Under the pieces are notes generated by a model. The model did no database searches. It was not told the origin of the DNA and was given only the letters and a program-made list of their open reading frames with translations. DNA of 11,554 nucleotides from an uncultured bacterium (lineage in GTDB: Bacteria; Patescibacteriota; Minisyncoccia; Phycocordibacterales; UBA9973), in the NCBI GenBank assembly GCA_937895515.1, contig CALAYS010000128.1, positions 1 through 11,554 of the forward strand. Reading direction: 5' to 3'. Positions 9,001 to 11,554 of this stretch are shown here, in pieces (position 1 is the stretch's first letter; each line of letters opens with the position of its first letter). Position numbers and translations under genes: made by a program.

Positions 9001-11210
9001 TAGATATTGATATTCCCTATAATCACACAATGCCTTTATTAAAAGCAATTAATGATAACATTTCAACTGATGAAAATATGAAAAATATTATTTTGAATGA
9101 TCTTGATAAGTTATTTAAATCAATAGACGAAATGTACACATTCTTCTACGGTAACATTGAAAAATCAAAAGCTAAAAACTACTTAACCTACTTAAAATCA
9201 GTTAATAAAACTGAAATCATTCCCGCTTTCAACGTAACTTTCATCAATATGAACCAAACTAATGACCAACAAAAAATTAGCTTCTACAATGTTACAACAA
9301 CTGCACCTATATATGAATTTTTACATAATACTGGAAACTTTGCTAATGAACTTAACTTAGAAATAAATCCTAACCACAAATTCGCTCCTTTAATGACTTA
9401 CACATTAGAGATTGTAAATCATCCACAATATAGTCTTAACAAAAATCAAACTTTAATACTAAATGAATTTTTATCAACTGCAGAAGAACTGCTTTACAAA
9501 ATAAATGACTTGAAGATATCAAAAGCAAGTGTTTCAGAAGTATTAAATTATCAATACTCTAACAATTATTATTACTTAGCAATTAGAGACATTCAAGCAA
9601 GCAATAATGTTGATACTAAAACATTACTTAATAGACTAATTGGAAATTCTACAGAAATTGAATATCAAACATTTATTAACGCTGATGACTATTATGAAAG
9701 TAATTTGAAATCTCTTAACAAGTTCACTGCCAGCTATCTTAGAATTAAAGCAGTAGACAAGTTCTTAGGATACTCTAATACTACAGTTACTGATAAAGTT
9801 GAATTAACATTCTATGATCAAGAGAGAAAACCGATTAACGCAACAACTCCTCTTATCAAATACTATTTAGCTCTTAGTCTTACCAATAACGGACTAAACA
9901 AATATATCACATTGAACAGTAATCGTTTCTTTAAAAACTATGATAATACTAAAGTTATAAATGAAGAATATAAAAAAATAATAACACAACCATTCTTAAT
10001 TTCCTCTGATGGAACAATCAATAGAGAATACTCTCAAGAAAAGAGAATTCAGGACATGCATCAAGAAGTTAGACTATTTGCTACTTATGGTGAAACTAAT
10101 ATCACAGACTCATTAGTTAGATATAACAACGCTTATATAGTTGTAGACAGTAGTCAAGGTAAAAACGTTGAAACGAGATATGAAATAATACAACCCGAAT
10201 ACAAGAATCAATCAAATGCTTACTGGTGGAACAAAACTCAAATATTCGAAAAGACTGAAAACTATAATAGAGCTTCTTTCATTTTCCTAATAGTTTCATT
10301 TGCAATTTATATTATTGGATTACCAACATTAATTATAATATTCCACTTATCCAAAAAGAGTGAAAGTAGTAATATTCTTTCCAATCCAAATAAAGTAGGA
10401 GATATATTTGCCAATAACTTAAAAACAAGCTTATTCGATATGGTTCCGAAGAAAGTAGGTGCTCCTCCTAATAATGAGGATAACAAGAAAGGCTTAGACA
10501 GAATTCAAAGCACAGTTAACAATGACGTTGTAGTAAGTACAGCAGTAATATCTAACAGACTTAGATTAATGGGAGAAGGTGAGAACTCTGAGGTACAAAG
10601 CACTAATTGCTGGGATAATGTTAAGAATGGATTATACTCAGGTATTCTAAGAAAGGAAAAACTTTACTCTCCAAGATATAAAGACATTGCTCACTTATGG
10701 TTCTTCCAATACTTCTGCTTACTAATAATTACTATATTATTCATCTTCACTGATTTAGATACTAGCAAAGATATTACTAAGAACTGGCATATGTACTTAT
10801 GGTATGTAGCAATTACTATAGTAACCAGTAACATTCTAATGGTAATAGTATATTTACTATACTCTTCAAACAAAACTGCAAAGAAAGAACTTAGTCAAGA
10901 TGATGCTCAGACTAAAGAAATCTTCAAAAAGACTAAATTGATGAGTTTACTTAAATCACTTTTGTTGATTTCCTTGAATTTAGCGATATTCGGATTCTTG
11001 TTCTATGGATTAACTGGGTTTACTATGGTGTTTGAGAAGTACGATCACGTACTACTAGTAACTTTCTTAGTTCAACAAGCTTTAGACTTTGTTCTATTCG
11101 ATGTAATAGTAAGTGTACTTGTATCACTGTGCTCAGTGAAAGACAAAGCTGAACAAAATTGTTTCATAAGAATGTTAATGGGCTTTACAACAATAAGATG
11201 TTCAGATTAA
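3..11210 (+). CDS. Giant multidomain surface protein, 5' truncated
   Basis: The frame is open from the first complete codon (base 3) to TAA at 11208-11210, with 3735 residues and no start in view. The ATG at 117 is not a credible start: it replaces the Lys/Arg that ends other repeat copies, and the same repeat is readable in frame upstream of it. Visible order: six-Cys 60-residue repeats (residues 1-459), degenerate repeats (460-664), alternating LamG-like modules and Cys clusters (about 670-2590), EGF-like knot (2902-2929), Cys-free domain (2930-3423), five predicted membrane helices (3424-3710), short tail. Many N-x-S/T sequons and paired cysteines indicate an extracellular, glycosylated, disulphide-rich ectodomain. 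A role as adhesin, surface coat or mechanosensory receptor is inference; I do not recognise an exact orthologue. A second in-frame TAA lies at 11226-11228. That it is one real gene is nearly certain; the function is not. Confidence 0.96.
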   Translation, partial: DGTGLCVLANSVTSFRATTSDITCVTTAATCTSTTSCIMAHATSLAHTCHVAAEMNSYCRDGTGLCVLANSVTSFRATTSDITCVTTAATCTSTTSCIKAHATTLAHTCHVAAEMNSYCRDGTGLCVLADSETSFRATTTDITCVTTAATCSTSDGCIRAHSTSLAHTCHTGSDAYTFCRSSVGLCVLANTTSNYRTSSSNIVCLTNQSGCNSTTGCIKAHATNLALTCHLGAETNTFCRDTNGECSLANSVTSFRASTSDITCVLTAATCTSTTSCIRAHATSLAHTCHVGTEMNSYCRDGTGLCVLANSVTSFRATTTDITCVTTAATCSTTDGCIRAHTTFLAHTCHIATEINTFCRDGTGLCILANSVTSFRASTSDISCVTTAATCSTTDGCIMAHTTSLAHTCHIGSEAYTFCRSSDGTCALATGNSSFRTSSTNILCLTDVLSCNTMFGCVSNSLPTSLTYTCMISSEIDTFCRDSNGYCSSILYVGILQPSNNIRTSTSNYLCTSTCQVNLCVNNSVPSGTVCIPLSSTFCGGVTEICTSQSLVTTIRVRTSLTNPYCTSSCLTSPYECIESTLATFFYCREIQNHQCGNNTTICQSTSVPLNLARTSSSLANYTCKTCSNNECIENFVDTNNEYCVDIYVSTITLNSFSTTSNLCFGSAMLLNDSNQTLSFDITTLNSSYFKYSFSFYLKIISFLNATTYNNIFTISNSLKLRYNSNSHSLELFDTINNRLLNAFAYDITQPAFLNISLSVSVKASNHILIVNGTVCENLIDILDYSTFTLSENNFYFSNLMHFIVGRFEFVPNTLFYGVHSLSNNSNITNKFSTTTKFSKVVLLSGYQSPNNCFNNSYFLTYNNPMCIYISDIRLNVVNFNQPLIFKNECTSYDSDSIRYFNNYLNDTNSCQLNGIDQSVSTDQEIFSSCKHTGIYNYVSNSFKCSCSAENYDFLPIYNSSKTDFSCERIRNYNLSRFNTQIDFTNHAGNQYSFNLWLFLTTYENRLFKNIEFIWSNHLSLKLSYDTLKSKIYLQCYPIIDSTEATKTKNISSKLEIELQKWIYLRCATDKTNMKFYSYIEKQPAKEEIINQIVFTPGVSPHQFTIQYEDRHFGIIFTRLLQFWNCYECLDYYVQQIFNYEFSKSINFSNLLAMYDFNQIDVDVSDYSTYLTYNDLSDNKVEDYTLNSVVFTLTDSTLWEGYSYIKNFNYASGDIFTRPTFKSTYHKISNLETLKFTFNHSPLNLYTTDIWIKYSDVSKLEIPTIFSLENKFTIVVLKNSLNSQTVDFYFFPDEISAKIYKLLKDNVNGTTLKPSIISKSIQLKNKTITSLLVGNNWINIRGAFSGLEKKYYSNIQNDLKIAYLSNNLIEKDFINESLIYKTAENNFNNPYSLQSYQIKSNLKVYDQNSNTNTYIRNINIYSEYLPKDMDLRYIDFMNYTITELPKFLAFSTSIRDYRRGFEIIDYIEMDSLGVIKKKTASWKVKSGSSIEIDYNVENVVQCNPQSQIINGLETALINCVDLNLIGTNCKTASSKASLCTSNTRAISCSTSYHLNISDYTCFSELDKCPNGYIKTPGTASSGLCNYSCSGNNYNQDCTNNKFEMATLSSSIACKDRYSFVNYKCYLKNNDYDYSALYYNSCFNSPNFYVNMNTSTVEELNYGYTIEFNYKRDVLNDKIYRNSDNNCDIYTASSKLKKYIFFSNPHELYVELTTDSQKQITSSKLVYQFNTGSTTTIIKIEKDVNILASDTGYVANDQTINLYESNLIMIDVKKGLPNDINLCTVTLIINYTNLGSLTVPKITSTNTNISMSISGLGFCMNENCLGNRNDITNWLGGFYKYIRIWNNKLYNIKRIREYLSREDLSVIKPVYYWKYEINDNNFFNFKSKGSAALDFSFFNLHTSPSYYYNSDKYVHTNISLNGMYYENYKYITSMETANESANLGLLTMASCPNTCQECNNPTCLICNSSNTCTKCDTSAGYTMFNNQCVFMPLYFFSSRININGSLTGAYSTKSLDTEGLGSNGLIHLFNLNKFSFTINTKYYDNEQNGCSKIFEFSSPPNTKNTGSTQNFSYLCFDKTDYKLKYYGTIGGTTILLLEDNMDIFSSNIGNWITIGITASYTNGDDNSQSIFKIYVAGVDMTVPIGPSFITESQKIIERNRIKAIMYNNRLIHGFKTLDQVKALYSNYRFYSDLIYNPEGISTSIDFNENFTSLLRHLPLYIDSTLYPELGNNICHFVLDNKKGLPADSTLTCYRDYNPYAKNSNIKTTCPRGQFINFLIGACQNCHSSCTYCSNASENACSSNTFYNDSLMTYDIATDTYLPFEISNLDISRYETFTAKANISNTKNYGIDFWFNGCVYTNNLDRTKNFDVTFQLFWDKHLGVQIELVPSPEGGCTSVTNSFGQESTLNRETLEVTSFTYQEYFKDYNFCFKVSYLPIYDKDISEQTKFTNYAEVDQYLPLCAWRKVSLAVNLSSESYKVGGEDWEDIKETVDPEKLISLNPPLAIEELELEIIDIPSFTTCQNSNRNNYNPDKTVDLTIGLTPTSTRNFGFFFLGLVRLFNTAEIPDCSYSGKVECFDRVLLHYFDPNNFSSVVELDGDTSPDGSQGLIVKFNDSIVSEMVFQSAQHESFIRYGVIDLTIGESFNRYIQKDSVVLYYKKDVDYFSLEFPSIKACELLIVSPNFGFAGDEFSMAVITERRIARISYWCEVINSPDIVCAIPIFGQNYGVGEALDINYTRNNPLKESIDYILLNSSAVVPDHLSVQIGADVYYDLINNSPVQIANFITLITKRGEINLTLSLLESSELLSETAATIFSKIFQQESVVRSQLTKISVQATNQIASCYSITQRSSSACPQDPTQYVPNTEFEFDPELVQQFPGLADIPVEQLSSSTAYTELLVSACDPLLCQPCIEVPGSYLCTCELGRTTSCNLTPNGSLTAQAQGTVAFETATGVVPITNPSTQTDIQTRRVLQSSYFVSNFNSTFYDIFANLVALETRLYLDIDIPYNHTMPLLKAINDNISTDENMKNIILNDLDKLFKSIDEMYTFFYGNIEKSKAKNYLTYLKSVNKTEIIPAFNVTFINMNQTNDQQKISFYNVTTTAPIYEFLHNTGNFANELNLEINPNHKFAPLMTYTLEIVNHPQYSLNKNQTLILNEFLSTAEELLYKINDLKISKASVSEVLNYQYSNNYYYLAIRDIQASNNVDTKTLLNRLIGNSTEIEYQTFINADDYYESNLKSLNKFTASYLRIKAVDKFLGYSNTTVTDKVELTFYDQERKPINATTPLIKYYLALSLTNNGLNKYITLNSNRFFKNYDNTKVINEEYKKIITQPFLISSDGTINREYSQEKRIQDMHQEVRLFATYGETNITDSLVRYNNAYIVVDSSQGKNVETRYEIIQPEYKNQSNAYWWNKTQIFEKTENYNRASFIFLIVSFAIYIIGLPTLIIIFHLSKKSESSNILSNPNKVGDIFANNLKTSLFDMVPKKVGAPPNNEDNKKGLDRIQSTVNNDVVVSTAVISNRLRLMGEGENSEVQSTNCWDNVKNGLYSGILRKEKLYSPRYKDIAHLWFFQYFCLLIITILFIFTDLDTSKDITKNWHMYLWYVAITIVTSNILMVIVYLLYSSNKTAKKELSQDDAQTKEIFKKTKLMSLLKSLLLISLNLAIFGFLFYGLTGFTMVFEKYDHVLLVTFLVQQALDFVLFDVIVSVLVSLCSVKDKAEQNCFIRMLMGFTTIRCSD
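480..659 (+). repeat. Type-B repeat unit (first copy)
   Basis: This unit departs from the common type: it carries G-S-D-A-Y-T-F before Cys 2, RSS after it, and RTSSSNI before Cys 4. It shares about 38 of 60 residues with the unit at 1200-1379 but only about 31 of 60 with the first full unit. It also contains N-glycosylation sequons (NTT, NST) that the common units lack. Confidence 0.75.
1200..1379 (+). repeat. Type-B repeat unit (second copy)
   Basis: It matches the 480-659 unit in G-S-E-A-Y-T-F, RSS and RTSSTNI, and both share the DNA string ACTTCGTCG just before Cys 4. It is closer to that unit, four positions away (about 38 of 60 residues), than to its direct neighbour at 1020-1199 (about 31 of 60). 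It is the last unit of exact 60-residue length. Confidence 0.75.
1380..1994 (+). repeat. Degenerate six-Cys repeat units
   Basis: Three decayed units begin at about 1380, 1569 and 1740, and a fragment begins at 1905. They keep the rhythm of the array (Cys near residues 10 and 17-22, an I/A-R-T/V block, a C-x(2-3)-C pair, then E-C-I-E or N-L-C-V) but vary in length (63, 57, 55 residues) and have lost LAHTCH. The first has about six extra residues between its third and fourth Cys. The last fragment retains only two cysteines (codons at 1932 and 1992) and leads into the first LamG-like module. They look like older copies no longer homogenised with the array. Confidence 0.75.
2013..2660 (+). other. 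LamG/ConA-like module A
   Basis: Residues about 671-886 of the protein. Alternating hydrophobic and polar strands start with a S-F-D-I-T stretch, followed by a Y-x-F-S-F-Y-L-K strand, a L-x-L-R-Y / L-E-L-F pair and a N-H-I-L-I-V-N-G hairpin. The module closes with I-S-D-I-R-L (2610-2627), matching the usual last strand of laminin-G/pentraxin-like jelly rolls (G-x-I-x-D-V-R-x). Many N-x-S/T sequons are present. Such folds usually bind glycans or matrix proteins. The assignment rests on strand pattern and closing motif only. Confidence 0.45.
2670..2903 (+). other. Short Cys cluster with EGF-like end
   Basis: Six cysteines lie between residues 890 and 967. The later part, from 2790, reads S-C-K-H-T-G, then N-S-F-K-C-S-C, then a final Cys at 2901. 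The S-F-x-C-x-C core is the hallmark of the second half of EGF-like domains. The expected early cysteines are irregularly spaced, so this is EGF-like rather than a clean EGF domain. It separates LamG-like modules A and B. Confidence 0.45.
2931..3440 (+). other. LamG/ConA-like module B
   Basis: Residues about 977-1146. The module opens with T-Q-I-D-F and a Y-S-F-N-L-W-L-F strand, has the central Trp strand K-W-I-Y-L-R-C-A-T-D (Trp codon 3186), typical of 'W-x-h-h-x-h-x-x-D', and closes with G-I-I-F-T-R-L-L-Q-F-W-N (3342-3377), which matches the last strand and W-N of LamG/pentraxin-like domains. With all three landmarks in order, it is one of the clearer modules of this type here. Confidence 0.55.
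3685..4330 (+). other. Probable LamG/ConA-like module C
   Basis: Residues about 1229-1443. It has a L-K-F-T-F-N start, a T-D-I-W-I-K-Y strand, a F-T-I-V-V-L strand, and a G-N-N-W-I-N-I-R-G-A strand around the Trp codon at 4011 that resembles the Trp strand of the other modules. It contains no cysteine. The closing motif is weak, so the C-terminal limit is arbitrary. Confidence 0.35.
4506..4874 (+). other. Cysteine-rich cluster, furin/GFR-like
   Basis: Fourteen cysteines are packed between residues 1502 and 1624, with spacings of 5-15 residues and short C-x(3)-C-like pairs (N-Y-S-C, D-K-C-P-N-G-Y). C-P-N-G-Y is a frequent opening of growth-factor-receptor/furin-like Cys repeats in ciliate surface proteins. 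It is flanked by LamG-like modules on both sides, repeating the lectin-then-Cys-cluster pattern of the ectodomain. Confidence 0.5.
4935..5576 (+). other. LamG/ConA-like module D
   Basis: Residues about 1645-1858. This is the best-supported module. It ends with W-L-G-G-F-Y-K-Y-I-R-I-W-N followed by a L-x-x-I-x-x-I-R-E-Y-L helix (5499-5576), which closely follows the common LamG/pentraxin-like ending 'G-x-I-D-E-V-R-I-W-N-x-A-L-S-x-x-E-I'. Earlier strands include Y-T-I-E-F-N-Y-K and L-C-T-V-T-L-I-I-N-Y. Two cysteines (F-C-M-N-E-N-C) sit just before the closing strand. Confidence 0.65.
5850..5963 (+). other. Furin/growth-factor-receptor-like Cys repeat
   Basis: Residues 1950-1987 carry eight cysteines in the pattern C-x3-C-x2-C-x4-C-x2-C-x5-C-x2-C, then a last Cys after G-Y-T-M-F-N-N-Q. 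Repeated C-x2-C pairs followed by a 'C-G-Y-x-x-x-x-x-x-C' style end are the signature of furin-like / GFR Cys-rich repeats, very common in ciliate membrane proteins. It lies between LamG-like modules D and E. Confidence 0.7.
5970..6590 (+). other. LamG/ConA-like module E
   Basis: Residues about 1990-2197. It has a F-S-F-T-I-N-T strand, a N-F-S-Y-L-C-F-D strand, the central G-N-W-I-T-I-G-I-T-A strand (Trp codon 6330) followed by a F-K-I-Y-V-A-G-V-D hairpin, and a Y-N-N-R-L-x-x-x-F-K-T-L-D-Q-V-K-A-L-Y end (up to 6551). This is the order expected of a LamG-like jelly roll. Confidence 0.55.
6804..6899 (+). other. Second furin/GFR-like Cys repeat
   Basis: Residues 2268-2299 begin C-P-R-G-Q-F and continue C-x2-C-x3-C-x2-C to a final Cys at codon 6897. 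This again is a short receptor-type Cys repeat placed between two LamG-like modules, here E and F. Confidence 0.65.
6990..7760 (+). other. LamG/ConA-like module F
   Basis: Residues about 2330-2586. It has a Y-G-I-D-F-W-F-N-G-C strand, a F-D-V-T-F-Q-L-F-W-D strand, a C-A-W-R-K-V-S-L-A-V-N strand (Trp codon 7389) equivalent to the Trp strand of the other modules, and a closing G-F-F-F-L-G-L-V-R-L-F-N (7650-7685). It is longer than the others because of an acidic insertion (E-D-W-E-D) after the Trp strand. Cys residues at both ends may form a disulphide. Confidence 0.5.
7761..8705 (+). other. Unassigned ectodomain region
   Basis: Residues 2587-2901. I do not recognise a family. The region is beta-rich at first (F-S-L-E-F, C-E-L-L-I-V-S-P, F-S-M-A-V-I), has cysteines in S-Y-W-C and D-I-V-C, then a Leu/Ser/Glu-rich amphipathic stretch (about 8340-8510) and a Pro/Asp/Glu-rich linker before the EGF-like knot. 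Its position between the lectin-like part and the juxtamembrane region is where REJ domains lie in polycystin-1-like proteins, but no REJ motif is clear to me. Confidence 0.4.
8706..8789 (+). other. EGF-like knot
   Basis: Residues 2902-2929 carry six cysteines: C-D-P-L-L-C-Q-P-C, then E-V-P-G-S-Y-L-C-T-C, then a last Cys at codon 8787. The P-G-S-Y-x-C-x-C core is the classic C-terminal half of an EGF (calcium-binding type) domain, although the first half is compressed. These are the last cysteines before the membrane. Confidence 0.65.
8790..10271 (+). other. Cys-free membrane-proximal domain
   Basis: Residues 2930-3423 (494 residues) contain no cysteine, in sharp contrast with the rest of the ectodomain. 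The first part holds R-R-V-L-Q (8904-8918). Next come mostly helical, Asn/Lys/Leu-rich stretches, then beta-like strands with N-glycosylation sequons up to Y-W-W-N-K-T next to the first helix. In polycystin-1 and adhesion receptors this position holds a GAIN/GPS domain, but the conserved GPS cysteines are absent. The region shows more AAC, TTC and TAC codons than the middle of the gene. Confidence 0.55.
10272..11207 (+). other. Five-helix membrane block, polycystin-1-like layout
   Basis: Predicted helices by hydrophobicity: TM1 10272-10349, TM2 10692-10751, TM3 10791-10862, TM4 10956-11021, TM5 11049-11132. With the ectodomain outside, the Lys-rich loops TM1-TM2 (114 residues) and TM3-TM4 and the C-terminal tail fall inside, in agreement with the positive-inside rule. 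The single helix, then a large cytoplasmic loop, then two helix pairs resemble polycystin-1 TM1-TM5. Local likenesses are the Arg-bearing stretch S-P-R-Y-K-D just before TM2, a W-x-x-Y-x-x-W-like entry to TM3, F-Y-G-L-T-G-F at the end of TM4, and the Q-x-x-L-D in TM5. The loop is too short for a PLAT domain plus linkers, and the TRP-like helices 6-11 are absent because the protein stops 25 residues after TM5. The membrane block is well supported; the family link is tentative. Confidence 0.6.
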
Positions 11211-11368
11211 GCTTACTTCGATAACTAATTAACAAATTTTCGTATATTATACTTCTCTTTCTAATATGAACTTATCTAGCTTTATCTATCTTACTTGATT
11301 CTCTATACTGTTTACTCTATACTCTTATATACTGTTTTTACTTAGTCGATTATTCACTTTTACTAAAA

Positions 11369-11402
11369 ATGTTTTTTTACTAAGTATGTTTTTTTACTAA
11401 GT
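11369..11402 (+). repeat. Perfect tandem duplication of a 17-mer
   Basis: ATGTTTTTTTACTAAGT occurs twice back to back (11369-11385, 11386-11402). Degenerate relatives precede it: GTTTTTACTTAGT near 11334-11346 and CTTTTACTAA near 11357-11366. The T-run plus ACTAAGT core could be a 3'-end processing or transcription signal, or simply slippage. Confidence 0.85.
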
Positions 11403-11406
11403 TGGG

Positions 11407-11420
11407 TTTTATATATAAAA
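11407..11420. repeat. 14-bp perfect palindrome, TATA-like
   Basis: TTTTATATATAAAA is its own reverse complement. It resembles a TATA element, but in DNA this AT-rich such strings arise by chance, and no gene start follows within the window. Confidence 0.5.
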
Positions 11421-11451
11421 TTATGGAAAAGGCTTTTTTATAATATTTTTA

Positions 11452-11469
11452 AAAAAAGTTAACTTTTTT
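11452..11469. repeat. 18-bp perfect palindrome around GTTAAC
   Basis: AAAAAAGTTAACTTTTTT is a perfect inverted repeat centred at 11460/11461. With a one-base bulge it extends into flanking T and A runs. It could extrude as a hairpin or mark a transcription end, but its function is unknown. Confidence 0.6.
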
Positions 11470-11554
11470 AAAATTTTGTGTTTTAACGAAAAATTTTTGG
11501 TGTAGCTAAAAATAGAACGGATACTAATTTATTTCTTTATAATATTAATATAGT

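Larger units (their letters stand above)
11211..11554. other. AT-rich 3' flank, no gene
   Basis: These 344 bases have no ORF of note on either strand, and a sampled line is about 20-23% G+C. In-frame TAA at 11226 backs up the stop. The first part is pyrimidine-rich on the + strand with short direct repeats (TATACTGTTT at 11304-11313 and 11328-11337; CTCTATACT at 11301-11309 and 11315-11323). A tandem 17-mer and two palindromes follow. No AATAAA is present. It probably contains the 3' untranslated region and perhaps the start of the next intergenic region. Confidence 0.7.

Noticed and set aside
10180..10271. GPS autoproteolysis motif before TM1
   Set aside because: The conserved cysteines and the H-L/S-T cleavage tripeptide context are absent; only a Y-W-W-N-K-T stretch is present.
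10691..10873. 60-codon - strand hydrophobic ORF
   Set aside because: It is antisense to helices TM2-TM3; the hydrophobic look follows from the complementary codons of the membrane segments.
11407..11420. TATA-box promoter of a downstream gene
   Set aside because: No gene start follows within the window, and such strings are expected by chance at this base composition.
11423..11443. ATG followed by a short ORF in the 3' flank
   Set aside because: It encodes only six residues before TAA and lies in non-coding-like AT-rich DNA.

Overview
The window holds essentially one thing: the 3' part of a giant, intron-poor, AT-rich eukaryotic gene on the + strand. Its reading frame is already open at base 3 and runs to a TAA at 11208-11210, giving 3735 visible residues. 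About 344 bases of very AT-rich non-coding DNA follow. Residue numbers below count the codon at base 3 as residue 1, so residue = codon start / 3. The first ATG (117) lies inside a tandem repeat, where other copies carry a different residue, so the real start is upstream of the window.

The product looks like a very large cell-surface protein of a unicellular eukaryote (protist). From N to C it shows: (i) an array of 60-residue, six-cysteine repeats encoded by 180-bp units (3-1379), fading into degenerate copies (1380-1994); (ii) a long ectodomain (about 2000-8700) that alternates laminin-G/concanavalin-like beta modules with short cysteine clusters of EGF and furin/growth-factor-receptor type; (iii) an EGF-like knot (8706-8789); (iv) a 494-residue membrane-proximal region without a single cysteine (8790-10271); (v) one transmembrane helix, a 114-residue probable cytoplasmic loop, four more helices and a short tail (10272-11207). 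The layout of the five helices, and scattered residues in them, resemble the first five helices of polycystin-1/REJ-type proteins, without the TRP-like channel half. This resemblance is an inference from pattern only.

Organism: giant multidomain Cys-rich surface proteins with LamG-like and furin-like modules are typical of ciliates and some other protists. All three stop codons are absent from 3735 consecutive codons although the DNA is roughly 70% AT, and glutamine is written CAA/CAG. That argues against ciliates that reassign TAA/TAG (Tetrahymena, Paramecium) and gives no support for TGA reassignment. A standard-code ciliate (for example a Stentor-like heterotrich or a litostome) or another intron-poor AT-rich protist fits. 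The species cannot be fixed from the sequence.

Layout: 1-1994 Cys/Thr-rich repeats, noticeably richer in G+C; 2000-6900 strongly AT-rich modular ectodomain; 6900-8790 last LamG-like module, an unassigned region and the EGF-like knot; 8790-11210 membrane-proximal domain and membrane block with more C-ending codons; 11211-11554 3' flank with a perfect 17-bp tandem duplication and two palindromes. No second gene, RNA gene, mobile element or CRISPR array is supported. The best candidates for something undescribed are the six-Cys repeat with its 4-unit higher-order organisation, and its coupling to a polycystin-1-like five-helix anchor that lacks a visible GPS motif and PLAT domain.
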